Shown piece by piece: positions 35,181 to 43,143 of a DNA stretch of 64,000 bases. This stretch comes from Gp6-AA40 sp963742105 (GTDB lineage Bacteria > Acidobacteriota > Vicinamibacteria > Vicinamibacterales > UBA2999). The stretch covers positions 1,426,001 to 1,490,000 of the forward strand of contig CAVUKN010000007.1 in NCBI GenBank assembly GCA_963742105.1. Direction: 5' to 3'. The position numbers and the translations under genes are program-made. Within the stretch, counting starts at the first letter, position 1. Each line of letters opens with the position of its first letter. The notes beneath the pieces were generated by a model that saw only the letters and a list, made by a program, of their open reading frames with translations, had not been told where the DNA came from and made no database searches.

Positions 35181-36536
35181 ATGCAGATCGACACTTCGAT
35201 TTTCAAGGCCTACGACGTTCGCGGACTGTATCCCGGTGAAATCAACGAGGAGGTCGCCCGCCAGATCGGCCGCGGCTTCGTTGCGTATCTGAAGGCGAAA
35301 CAAATCGGTGTCTCGCGCGACATGCGCGTCTCCTCGCCAGGCCTTGCCGCGGCGTTCATCGACGGCGCGCGGGAACAGGGCGCGGCTGTGATCGATTACG
35401 GCATGCTGGGCACGGACCAGATGTACTACGCCGTCGTGAGCGACAACCTCGAGGGTGGCGCCCAGATCACCGCGTCGCACAATCCGGGCAAGTACAACGG
35501 CATCAAGATGGTTCGCTCGCAGGCGCTGCCGCTCAGCGGCGATGCCGGTATCGGCGACATCCGGGACATGATCCTCAGTGACCGCCTGCCGCCGCCGGCC
35601 GAGCGCCGCGGCGGCAAGAGTGATCGAGACATCCTCCCCGGCTACATCGACAAGGTGCTGTCTTTCATCGACCCGTCGGTGATCAAGCCGTTCAACGTGG
35701 TGCTCGACGCGGGCAGCGGCATGGCTGGCCTGGTGGCGCCGAGACTCTTCGATCGGCTGCCGTGCCGGACCACGCGCCTGTGCTTCGAGATCGACGGAAC
35801 GTTCCCGAATCATGAGGCGAATCCGCTCATCGAGGAGAATCGCCAGGACATCACCGCCGCAGTGGTGCGGCAAAAGGCAGACGTCGGCATCGCCTGGGAC
35901 GGAGACGCGGATCGCTGCTTCTTCATCGACGGCGCCGGCGAATTCATCTCTGGTGATTTCGTCACCGCGCTGCTCGCCGAGGCATTCCTGCTGAAGCACC
36001 CGGGCGCGACGATCATCTACGACTTGCGCGCCAGCAACGCGGTGAAAGACGTCGTCTCACGCTACGGCGGCCGGGCCCTGATGAACCGCGTCGGACATGC
36101 GTTCATCAAGCAGCGGATGCGGCAGGAGGATGGCATCTTCGCGGGCGAAGTGACCGGCCATTACTACTTCCGTGATTTCTACTACGCCGACAACGGGTTC
36201 ATTCCCGCCATGCTGATCCTGGAGCTCATGTCGAAGAAGAACATGTCGCTGCGGGATCTGCTGCAACCCTACCGCGAGCAGTACTTCATCTCCGGCGAGA
36301 TCAACACCAAGCTGAAGAGCATGGACGAGGTGCCCGCACGGCTGGCGGCCATTGAGGCGCGGTACCAGGACGCGCAGATTCAGAAGATGGATGGCGTGTC
36401 GGTGGACTATCCCGACTGGCACTTCAATGTGCGCGCATCCAACACCGAGCCGCTGCTGCGCCTGAACCTGGAAGCCACAACAACGGCGCTGATGGAGCAG
36501 AAGCGCGATGAGGTGCTGGGGATTATCCGCGGGTGA
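35181..36536 (+). CDS. manB: Phosphomannomutase/phosphoglucomutase
   Basis: 451 residues from ATG 35181 (GTG 35169 is an alternative). Alpha-D-phosphohexomutase with all four sites: 'GGAQITASHNPGKYNGIKMV' (phosphoserine in TASHNP), 'IAWDGDADRCFFIDG' (Mg2+ loop), 'IFAGEVTGHYYFRDF' (sugar specificity; GEVTGHYYF is the PMM/PGM form) and 'VRASNTEPLLRLN' (phosphate contact). Supplies mannose-1-P and/or glucose-1-P to the adjacent nucleotidyltransferase for polysaccharide precursors. Confidence 0.95.
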   Translation: MQIDTSIFKAYDVRGLYPGEINEEVARQIGRGFVAYLKAKQIGVSRDMRVSSPGLAAAFIDGAREQGAAVIDYGMLGTDQMYYAVVSDNLEGGAQITASHNPGKYNGIKMVRSQALPLSGDAGIGDIRDMILSDRLPPPAERRGGKSDRDILPGYIDKVLSFIDPSVIKPFNVVLDAGSGMAGLVAPRLFDRLPCRTTRLCFEIDGTFPNHEANPLIEENRQDITAAVVRQKADVGIAWDGDADRCFFIDGAGEFISGDFVTALLAEAFLLKHPGATIIYDLRASNAVKDVVSRYGGRALMNRVGHAFIKQRMRQEDGIFAGEVTGHYYFRDFYYADNGFIPAMLILELMSKKNMSLRDLLQPYREQYFISGEINTKLKSMDEVPARLAAIEARYQDAQIQKMDGVSVDYPDWHFNVRASNTEPLLRLNLEATTTALMEQKRDEVLGIIRG

Positions 36537-36632
36537 AGCCGCGGGCCTGAAGGCCCGCGCTACGGGGTGCCATAGGGCGAGGCTTCAGCCCGGCGACCTC
36601 TGCGTAGGGCGAGGCTTCAGCCTCGCCGGCCG
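36537..36632. repeat. Three palindromic GC-rich repeat units (site B)
   Basis: Unit 1 is the palindrome CGCGGGCCTGAAGGCCCGCG in reverse orientation. Units 2 and 3 are TAGGGCGAGGCTTCAGCCC and TAGGGCGAGGCTTCAGCCTC. They follow the phosphomannomutase stop at once and reach the -35 region of tRNA-Gly. Each folds into a short hairpin with a TTCA or CTGAAG loop; they may act as a terminator or mRNA-stabilising structure. Confidence 0.75.
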
Positions 36633-36638
36633 CCGGGT

Positions 36639-36644
36639 TAGAAT
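36639..36644 (+). promoter_or_regulatory. Probable -10 element of tRNA-Gly
   Basis: TAGAAT at 36639-36644 lies 17 bases before the mature tRNA 5' end. The upstream -35 position falls inside the last palindromic repeat (TTCAGC). Confidence 0.45.
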
Positions 36645-36660
36645 AGGTCGCCGACCGAAC

Positions 36661-36735
36661 GCGGGAGTAGTTCAGCGGTAGAACGCGAGCTTCCCAAGCT
36701 CGATGTCGCGGGTTCGATCCCCGTCTCCCGCTCCA
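36661..36735 (+). tRNA. tRNA-Gly (CCC)
   Basis: Acceptor stem GCGGGAG (36661-36667) pairs with CTCCCGC (36725-36731), followed by T and an encoded CCA. The anticodon arm CGAGC-TTCCCAA-GCTCG gives anticodon CCC at 36693-36695. D-arm AGTTCAGCGGTAGA and T-arm GCGGGTTCGATCCCCGT are standard. Confidence 0.96.
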
Positions 36736-36928
36736 ATCGTTGCCTTCCGGTCATTCAACATATTTCGCCCAGGCGCAGGGAACCGGACTCTTCGTCGCCA
36801 TCAGCTGACTCTCTGGTGGACCTGGACGGCAGCACCGGACCGCGGGTTAGCGCGGGCGCAGCTCCGAGAGAGATTCGACGAGTGGCGCCACGCGGCGACG
36901 AGACTTGTCAGCCTGGCCACCGCCGGCC

Positions 36929-37420
36929 TTACTGCCGGTCGTAGACGCGGAGCTGGGTCGAGCCGTTGACGGTCACGGTCAGCGTCTTGCCATCGCTGGA
37001 GATGATCTTCCGCCCGCTGCCGGTGATCGCGCCATTCACGCGGTCAGTCCACTCGGTGACGTAGTCGTCGATCACCATCTCGGCGTACGTGCGAATCGTC
37101 GGTTTCGCCGCCGCGATCAGGTCGGCCAGCACATCGTCGGTGTACTCGGGATATTCCTTGCCGTCGCTCTTCGCCGTGAACTGCAAATAGTGATAGCCGC
37201 GCGCGTTCGAGGTCATCAGCAGACCGACGAGATAGCCGTCCGGACGCAGGCTGTACTGACGCATCTCGAACCAGCCGGCCGGAAGGGGCGCCACGCCGGA
37301 TTTCTCGGTGTTCAGTTTCCAGAGGCCGACGATTTTCGGTACGGGCTGAGCCCGCGACGTGACGGCCCAGAGCAGCAGCCCCATCACGACGATCGCCGAC
37401 CATGCCCGTCGATTGCGCAT
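36929..37420 (-). CDS. Secreted hypothetical protein with 'GLWKLNTEKS' motif
   Basis: 163 residues from ATG 37420 (MRNRRAWSA), with GGTGGAG just upstream. There is a clear signal peptide ending near 'VTSRAQPVPK', then 'KIVGLWKLNTEKSGVAPLP', 'RPDGYLVGLLMTSNARGYHY' and 'GSGRKIISSDGKTLTVTVNG'. The GxWKLNxEKS start plus the '(D/S)GKTLTVT' ending recur in a family of small secreted, probably lipocalin-like acidobacterial proteins with no assigned function. An upstream in-frame extension to 37606 is not credible. Confidence 0.75.
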   Translation of the reverse strand: MRNRRAWSAIVVMGLLLWAVTSRAQPVPKIVGLWKLNTEKSGVAPLPAGWFEMRQYSLRPDGYLVGLLMTSNARGYHYLQFTAKSDGKEYPEYTDDVLADLIAAAKPTIRTYAEMVIDDYVTEWTDRVNGAITGSGRKIISSDGKTLTVTVNGSTQLRVYDRQ

Positions 37421-37569
37421 CTCCACCGCCAGCGGAGCACGAGGATACACCCTAACTTCTGGACCCACAGCCGTCGTCCGCGCGCAAACGCGGCCACGGG
37501 ATCGATCCGGGTATGCCTGCGCACCGACCGCCTTGCGGATGCCGATCTCGCACCGGCACCGTGAGCGGG

Positions 37570-37713
37570 CTACCTCTGTTGCGATGCGCGATACTCGGCG
37601 ATCCATCGCTCACTCACCCAGCCCAGGTGAGTCTCACGTTGGTTCACGAACCGGAGTACACGCGTCAGGATGAGGACCACGGTCAGCGCGACAATGCCGA
37701 GAATGACGAGCAT
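37570..37713 (-). CDS. 47-residue single-pass membrane protein
   Basis: Small frame from ATG 37713 to TAG 37570. An N-terminal hydrophobic helix (MLVILGIVALTVVLILTRVL) is followed by a soluble tail 'RFVNQRETHLGWVSERWIAE' ending YRASQQR. The helix-plus-charged-tail layout, clean codon structure and GGAG 11 bases upstream of the ATG suggest a real small gene in what would otherwise be empty sequence. I recognise no named family; the 'GWVSERWIAEYRA' tail looks conserved-protein-like but this is an impression only. Confidence 0.55.
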   Translation of the reverse strand: MLVILGIVALTVVLILTRVLRFVNQRETHLGWVSERWIAEYRASQQR

Positions 37714-38101
37714 AGTAGTGGCGGCTCCAGCGCCAACTGCCTCCCCAATACCCTAACTGACGGGCGGGCCTGTGATCTGTTCGGTAGGAGACAGGCGAGT
37801 GCCGCACGGTGTACGGCTATTCGCCGGCCATGTCACCCAGCAGGGAGTGACCAGTGTGTCCCGTCCGGAACAGCGCGTCACCGGGGCACGGACGTACCCT
37901 GAAGGTCGCGGCCAGCCGTCTGCACGCACGGCAGCCAGCCGGCCGTCGGCAGAACCACGCGTGAGGCTCGTCCTTACTGGCGAGAGCATCTGCTCGCGAT
38001 GAACGTCGCAAGTGACGCCCGCCACATCTTCGCCTCTTGGCGGCGGTGCCGCGGCTATACGCCAGCCAGTGTGAACGAAAGGCTCAGGGGCGCGTCCGTT
38101 G
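37714..38101. other. Intergenic region, no supported gene
   Basis: About 390 bases between the small membrane protein (minus) and the AI-2E gene (plus). The frames present lack start signals and recognisable features. It probably holds both divergent promoters; I see no consensus elements. Confidence 0.35.
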
Positions 38102-39367
38102 ATGACTGAGATACGTGAGCGGGCAGACCCCGCAGGTGACAATCGCAGCCGGGAACGATCAGCAGTCCTGCCTCAGACGCGAGGCGTTCTGCGCCTGATC
38201 CTGCTGCTCCTGGCGTGCGCGGCTGGCCTTTGGATGATGTACGCGCTGCGGGGGGTCATTCTCCTCCTCCTGCTGTCGATGCTCTTCGCCTATCTCATCG
38301 CACCCGTCGTGGAGTTCCTGAGCCGACCGATTGAGTGGGGTCACAGGCGCTGGGTGCTCCCACGCCCGCTTGCAATTGCCACGATGTATCTTGCCTTGTT
38401 TGCCTCAGTTGGCATGGCGGGCTACGTCCTGCTGCCTCTGCTCGGCGGCCAGATCAGCGAATTCGGGCGCCAGGTCCCCAGCTACATGGCGTACGCGCGC
38501 GACCAGCTCCAGGTCTGGCAACACTTCGTCAATCCCGACCACCTGCCGCAAACCGTCCGCGACGCCATGGACCGAACCTTCAGTCGTACGGTCGACGCGG
38601 CCGGCAATTATCTGAGTGTCAGCTTCGGGGGGCTACTCCCGCTGCTGGCCTATCTTCCGTGGTTCATCCTGATCCCCGTCGTCGCATTCTTTCTCTTGAA
38701 GGACGGTGAAGCGTTCCGCCGCACCATTCTCCTGGCGCTCCCGCGTGGGCCGCTTCGTGGACGCGGCGCCGAATTGTTCGAGGACATCAACGACGCGCTG
38801 GCCGCCTACATGCGCGCAGCACTGCTGGCATGTCTCCTCATCGGCGTGCTCTGCACCGTCGGGTTCCTGTTGATCGGTGTGCCATACGCACTCCTGTTCG
38901 GTGTCGTGGCCGGGCTGCTCGAGTTCATTCCGCTGGTCGGGCCGCTGGTCGTCGCCGTCGGTGCGACGCTGGTCACCAGCTTCCATTCGGTGAACCAGGC
39001 CATCGCGGTGCTCGCCTTCCTGGGCACGTTACGATTCGCGCAGGACTATGTGATCTTCCCGCGGCTGGTTCGTCGCGGGATCCACATGCATCCCCTGGGC
39101 GTGATTGTGGCGATTCTGAGCGGTGCGGAGCTGGCCGGGATCGCCGGGATATTTCTCGCCATTCCTGTCGTCGCGGTGTTCTCGGTCATCCACCGGCACC
39201 TGCTCGAATACCGCGGAAGCGCCGGCCTGGTGTCGGAGCTGTTGACCCCGACCCCTGCGGGCGCGACTGCAGGCAGAGCATCGGACTCGCGAACGACATC
39301 CATACCCCATCCTGCCGCTGAGAATCAGCCGGCACCAGCGTCGCAGCCGACGCCGGTAACGCCGTGA
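38102..39367 (+). CDS. AI-2E family transporter
   Basis: 421 residues from ATG 38102 (TTG 38099 is one codon earlier). Seven or eight hydrophobic helices of the PF01594 pattern: 'LLLLACAAGLWMMYALRGVI', 'LLSMLFAYLIAPVVEFLSRP', 'PWFILIPVVAFFLLKDGEAF' (the P…FFLLKDG loop), 'GVPYALLFGVVAGLLEFIPL' then VGP, and 'LRFAQDYVIFPRLVRRGIHM'. Members export or exchange varied small molecules; actual AI-2 transport is proven only for a few. A Pro/Thr-rich tail follows. Stop overlaps the BrkB start (GTGA). Confidence 0.92.
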   Translation: MTEIRERADPAGDNRSRERSAVLPQTRGVLRLILLLLACAAGLWMMYALRGVILLLLLSMLFAYLIAPVVEFLSRPIEWGHRRWVLPRPLAIATMYLALFASVGMAGYVLLPLLGGQISEFGRQVPSYMAYARDQLQVWQHFVNPDHLPQTVRDAMDRTFSRTVDAAGNYLSVSFGGLLPLLAYLPWFILIPVVAFFLLKDGEAFRRTILLALPRGPLRGRGAELFEDINDALAAYMRAALLACLLIGVLCTVGFLLIGVPYALLFGVVAGLLEFIPLVGPLVVAVGATLVTSFHSVNQAIAVLAFLGTLRFAQDYVIFPRLVRRGIHMHPLGVIVAILSGAELAGIAGIFLAIPVVAVFSVIHRHLLEYRGSAGLVSELLTPTPAGATAGRASDSRTTSIPHPAAENQPAPASQPTPVTP

Positions 39368-40266
39368 GCACGCGGCATCCAAGTCGCGCGCCGGGGATTG
39401 TGCGAGTGTTCCGTACAGCGCTCCAGGCGTGGTGGGATGACGACGCGCCACGACTGGGGGCGGCATTGGCGTATTACACTCTGTTCGCGATCGCTCCAGT
39501 CCTGCTCATCGCAACCGCGATCGCAGGGATGGTCTTTGACATCGACGTGGTACGTAGCGCGATCGTCAACCAGCTCGACCGCCTGGTCGGACCCGAGGGT
39601 GCGCACGCCGTTCAGAGCCTTCTCGATGGTGCGCGTCAACGACGCGCGGGCAGCGTCGCCACTGTGCTCGGCGGTGTCGCATTTCTCGTTGCTGCGACTG
39701 GAGCATTCCTTGAACTCCAGGCGGCACTGAATGCGGTGTGGCGGGTGAAGGCGACGCCGCGCGCAAACCTCAAGGCATTCGTGGTCGATCGGCTGCGCTC
39801 GTTCGGTCTGGTCGTGGCGATCGGCTTTCTGCTGATGGTATCGCTGGCAGCGACGGCGGCCCTGGCCGCATTCAGTGCATGGCTCTCGCGAGACGCCTCG
39901 ACCATCTCCCTGATGTGGAGTGGCGTCCCCGCGCTCGTGTCGGTCGTGGGCACGACATCCCTGTTCGCCCTGCTCTACCGCGTGTTGCCGGACGTGCACC
40001 TGCAGTGGCGCGACGTGATGATGGGGGCATTCGTCACCGCGGTGCTCTTCACGCTCGGTCAACAGTTGATCGGTCTGTATCTCGGCCAGAGCGGTGTCGC
40101 CTCGGGCTATGGCCCCGCCGGTTCCGTGATGATTCTCCTGCTGTGGGTGTACTACTCGTGTCAGGTCTTGCTGCTGGGGGCTGAGTTCACGCGGGCCTAC
40201 GCAGAGCACCGAGGTGAACGCGTTGCTCCATTGCCATTCGCGGAACCGCGGCCATTGGGCACGTGA
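39364..40266 (+). CDS. YihY/BrkB-family inner-membrane protein
   Basis: 300 residues from GTG 39364, six membrane helices. Signatures: 'QAWWDDDAPRLGAALAYYTL', 'FAIAPVLLIATAIAGMVFD', 'FLVAATGAFLELQAALNAVW' and 'GPAGSVMILLLWVYYSCQVL' with 'GAEFTRAYAEH' at the end. YihY/BrkB proteins were once mistaken for RNase BN; their role (possibly lipid-related export) is not settled. Translationally coupled to the AI-2E gene. Confidence 0.92.
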   Translation: MSTRHPSRAPGIVRVFRTALQAWWDDDAPRLGAALAYYTLFAIAPVLLIATAIAGMVFDIDVVRSAIVNQLDRLVGPEGAHAVQSLLDGARQRRAGSVATVLGGVAFLVAATGAFLELQAALNAVWRVKATPRANLKAFVVDRLRSFGLVVAIGFLLMVSLAATAALAAFSAWLSRDASTISLMWSGVPALVSVVGTTSLFALLYRVLPDVHLQWRDVMMGAFVTAVLFTLGQQLIGLYLGQSGVASGYGPAGSVMILLLWVYYSCQVLLLGAEFTRAYAEHRGERVAPLPFAEPRPLGT

Positions 40267-40285
40267 ATTGTTGTGGGACCGGACG

Positions 40286-40915
40286 TTACTTCAGCGAGAA
40301 TCCGGCGGAGGCGGCGAACAGCGTCGAGCCGCCGACCCAGTGGATGCGCAGATCGAAGCCGACGCCGAGGTGATCGGTAATGAACCACCGCGCTCCCCCG
40401 CCGGCGTTGATATCGCCGACGGTCCGCGACACGGAGTCGCTCCTCGCGGTGCTGCGGACCCTCGCGGCTCCACCACCAGTCGTCAGGTAGCTCCACCCGC
40501 GCGACGTCCCGAAGTTGATCGACGCCTGCGGTGACACCACCATCATGGTGACCGCGACGTCGGGCAGCGCGATCCCCGTGATCGTGCCATCGGCGGTGGA
40601 CGAGTTGATCGTCGGTGTCGCCGACGCGCGGGTCCAGAACAGATCAGCACCAACGCCGAAGCTGCGCGAGCCCGAGGCCCAGGGATAGACGTGCACGCCG
40701 GCCTCGAGTCCGAACCCGCGCGCGGGAACGATCGTGTCGCCGGGGAGGTCGGGATAGAAGTCAGAAGTCTGCGGCACGCCAAGGGTCGTGCCGCGCACGT
40801 CGAATGCCAGCGGTCCTGGCGGGTTGGCTGTGAGGCTCTGCGCAAGAACGTTGTGAGGTGCCAGCATCGCCAGTAGCAGCACTGCCGACACCAAAACCGG
40901 CGGCGTCGTTCTCAC
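40286..40915 (-). CDS. Small outer-membrane beta-barrel protein
   Basis: 209 residues from 40915. A signal peptide (MRTTPPVLVSAVLLLAML…VLAQ) is followed by alternating strands: 'GFGLEAGVHVYPWA', 'RSFGVGADLFWTRASA', 'PQASINFGTSRGWSYLTTGG', 'GDINAGGGARWFITDHLGVG' then FDLRIHW. The protein ends in Leu-Lys after aromatic strands. The pattern matches the OmpA-like 8-strand beta-barrel fold. No ligand can be inferred. Convergent with brkB, 19 bases apart. Confidence 0.72.
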   Translation of the reverse strand: MRTTPPVLVSAVLLLAMLAPHNVLAQSLTANPPGPLAFDVRGTTLGVPQTSDFYPDLPGDTIVPARGFGLEAGVHVYPWASGSRSFGVGADLFWTRASATPTINSSTADGTITGIALPDVAVTMMVVSPQASINFGTSRGWSYLTTGGGAARVRSTARSDSVSRTVGDINAGGGARWFITDHLGVGFDLRIHWVGGSTLFAASAGFSLK

Positions 40916-41045
40916 CGCGATTTCGAACCCGTGGCCGTGCGAATCGCGGCGTCCTCGGCAGGGATCTGGCCCACACGCGGCATCGCGCCCGGCCGCGCCG
41001 CGCGCCGGAGTTGATCAGCGTTCATATCTGCCACGCTCGACTCCC

Positions 41046-41921
41046 TCAATATCCTTTCGTGGCAGCGGTCGGCGCCTGGCCCCGTGATTCCTGGACGATC
41101 CTCACGCCGGCACTGGCGCCAATGCGCGTGGCGCCCGCTGCGACCATCGTCTTGAGGCCGTCAAGGTCTCGCACGCCGCCAGCCGCCTTGACGCCCATAG
41201 CTTCCCCGACGACCCGCCGCATCAAGGCCACGTCAGCGGCCGTCGCGCCCCCGGGGCCGAACCCGGTCGAGGTCTTGACGAAATCGGCGGCCGCCGCTTT
41301 CGCCAGCGTGCACGCCGTCACCTTCTCGTCGTCGGTCAGCAGGGCCGCTTCGATGATCACCTTGCTCAGCGCGCCGGCTTCGCGGCACGGAACGGTTACC
41401 GCCTCGATGTCGCGCTCGACCAGACGCAGGTCGCCCGATTTCAACGCGCCGACGTTGATCACCATGTCGATCTCACGAGCGCCGTCGAAGATTGCCCGCC
41501 GCGTCTCGAAGTGCTTGGTGTCCGCCGTGGTCGCTCCCAACGGGAATCCGACGACCGAGCAGACCTTGACGCCGCTCCCCTGCAGCTGTCGGGCGCAGGC
41601 CGCCACCCAGGTGGGGTTCACGCAGACGCTGGCAAAGCCGTACTCAGCGGCCTCGCGACACAGCGTTTCGATCTCATTGCGAGCCGCATCCGGCTTCAGC
41701 AGTGTGTGATCGATCATCCGGGCCACGCCGGCCGTCGCTCCACCCGCGGCGTGCACACCCAGCCGCTCGGCACCGGCGGCGATGACATCGCGGAGCCGCT
41801 CCGGACAGCACTCGTACATCAGCGAGTGACAGGCGCAACGCGCCGGGGCCGGCGCACTCCCGGCGACGGACAGTTCCTCGACGATAATCTGGATCAGACG
41901 CTGCAGATCGACGGGCTGCAT
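41046..41921 (-). CDS. deoC: Deoxyribose-phosphate aldolase with microcompartment-type N-terminal extension
   Basis: 291 residues, about 65 more than plain DeoC. The TIM barrel is complete: 'MIDHTLLKPDA', 'FASVCVNPTWV', 'VCSVVGFPLGATTADTKHFE', 'AREIDMVINVGALKSGD' (catalytic Asp), 'ADFVKTSTGFGPGGAT' (Schiff-base Lys) and 'GVKAAGGVRD' (second Lys). It cleaves 2-deoxyribose-5-phosphate to acetaldehyde and glyceraldehyde-3-phosphate. The extension begins with an amphipathic helix, VDLQRLIQIIVEELSVAG, then an Ala/Pro linker, the layout of a bacterial-microcompartment encapsulation peptide. A Cys-rich stretch 'CACHSLMYECCPERL' follows. Start overlaps the rpiB stop by one base. Shell genes are absent from the window. 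Confidence 0.93.
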   Translation of the reverse strand: MQPVDLQRLIQIIVEELSVAGSAPAPARCACHSLMYECCPERLRDVIAAGAERLGVHAAGGATAGVARMIDHTLLKPDAARNEIETLCREAAEYGFASVCVNPTWVAACARQLQGSGVKVCSVVGFPLGATTADTKHFETRRAIFDGAREIDMVINVGALKSGDLRLVERDIEAVTVPCREAGALSKVIIEAALLTDDEKVTACTLAKAAAADFVKTSTGFGPGGATAADVALMRRVVGEAMGVKAAGGVRDLDGLKTMVAAGATRIGASAGVRIVQESRGQAPTAATKGY

Positions 41922-42556
41922 CAGCTCCTGGCGCGGAGTTCGAGATCGCGGATCTTGGCGAGGCGGCGGATGTACCGTGCCTCGCGCATGGGAGTTTCGA
42001 TGAAGGTGTCGACGATGGCCACGGCCTCGTCACGGTTGACGAGCGTTGACCCGAGGGCCAGCACGTTCGCTCCGTTGTGCTGACGGGCATAGCGGGCCAG
42101 CGTCTGGGTCGTGCACATCGCGGCGCGAACGCCGGCCACCTTGTTGGCGGCAATCGTCGAACCGAGACCGGCCCCGTCAATCACGATACCGGCGTCGGCT
42201 TCCCCGCGTGCCACCTGAATGGCGACCGCGGCTGCGGTGTCTGGATAATCCACTGGGTCGCTGGTGAGCGTTCCGAGGTCATGCGCGGCGATTCCGCGCG
42301 ACCGCAGATGCTGGACGAGCGCCGCCTTCAATTGCAGCGAGGTGTGATCGCCGGCGATGGCCACCGTGCGAATCTCGGCACGGGGCGCCAGCGCCGCGGC
42401 GTCGACGTCGGTTCCCTCCCGCACCACCGTCACGCGACGAGCGCGCAATGTGTCCTGCGCCAGCGGCGTGACGTGCCCGCCGGCCACGAGCACGATCGTC
42501 GTACCGTACTCGAGTACGCGCGCGTCCGCTTCGGTGATCATCTGAAATCGTTTCAC
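41921..42556 (-). CDS. rpiB: RpiB/LacA/LacB-family sugar-phosphate isomerase with N-terminal extension
   Basis: 211 residues from GTG 42556 (ATG 42541 is an alternative). The first 65 residues are an extra module ('TEADARVLEYGTTIVLVAGG', then HVTPLAQD), as in RpiB proteins of microcompartment loci. The RpiB domain follows: 'VAIAGDHTSLQLKAALVQHL', 'DPVDYPDTAAAVA', 'GIVIDGAGLGSTIAANKVAG' and 'RQHNGANVLALGS'. The catalytic CGTG of E. coli RpiB is DGAG here, so the usual Cys is Asp. Probably isomerises a pentose or deoxypentose phosphate next to DeoC; the altered site leaves substrate and even activity open. Forms an operon with deoC. Confidence 0.88.
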   Translation of the reverse strand: MKRFQMITEADARVLEYGTTIVLVAGGHVTPLAQDTLRARRVTVVREGTDVDAAALAPRAEIRTVAIAGDHTSLQLKAALVQHLRSRGIAAHDLGTLTSDPVDYPDTAAAVAIQVARGEADAGIVIDGAGLGSTIAANKVAGVRAAMCTTQTLARYARQHNGANVLALGSTLVNRDEAVAIVDTFIETPMREARYIRRLAKIRDLELRARS

Positions 42557-42600
42557 GCTGTGGCTGCTATGTTACCCTTGCGTTTCCCACGCCTCAAGGC

Positions 42601-43107
42601 ATGCAGACGCTTCTCTCCGCGGATCAGATTCAGACTCGCGTGCGCCAGATGGCTCGCGAGATCAAGGACGATCACCCGGACGGCGTGCACTTCGTGTGCG
42701 TCCTGAAGGGCGCTTTCATGTTTCTCTCCGATCTCACCCGGGCTCTGGACGGCGAGGTGACACTCGATTTCATGGCCGTGTCGAGTTACGGCAGCAGCAC
42801 CAAGTCGTCGGGTCAGGTGCAGGTCTTGAAAGACCTGGGAGCCGCGATCGAAGGACGCGACGTGGTCATCGTCGAGGACATCGTCGACACCGGGCTGACG
42901 CTGACCTATCTGCAGGATATCCTCCGCGCCCGGTCACCACGGAACCTGCGGACCGCCTGCCTGCTGAGCAAGCCGTCACGGCGCAAGGTGGACGTGAAGG
43001 TCGAATACATCGGATTCACGATCGAGGACCGGTTCGTCGTCGGCTACGGGCTCGATTACGCCGAGCGCTACCGTCATCTGCCATACATTGGAGTGGTGGA
43101 TAGCTAG
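42601..43107 (+). CDS. hpt: Hypoxanthine phosphoribosyltransferase
   Basis: 168 residues. Salvages hypoxanthine and guanine to IMP and GMP with PRPP. 'HFVCVLKGAFMFLSDLTRAL', 'DFMAVSSYGSST' (flexible loop with SY), 'RDVVIVEDIVDTGLTLTYL' (PRPP loop, EDIVDTG) and 'VEYIGFTIEDRFVVGYGLDY' (purine contact) are all standard Hpt. Divergent from rpiB/deoC with a 44-base gap. Confidence 0.96.
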   Translation: MQTLLSADQIQTRVRQMAREIKDDHPDGVHFVCVLKGAFMFLSDLTRALDGEVTLDFMAVSSYGSSTKSSGQVQVLKDLGAAIEGRDVVIVEDIVDTGLTLTYLQDILRARSPRNLRTACLLSKPSRRKVDVKVEYIGFTIEDRFVVGYGLDYAERYRHLPYIGVVDS

Positions 43108-43143
43108 CCAGTGGCTGGTAGCTGGTGGCGAGTAACTGAGAAC

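Noticed and set aside
37753..38142. 129-residue minus-strand frame before the AI-2E gene
   Set aside because: No hydrophobic, domain or ribosome-binding features, and it overlaps the N-terminus of a secure gene.
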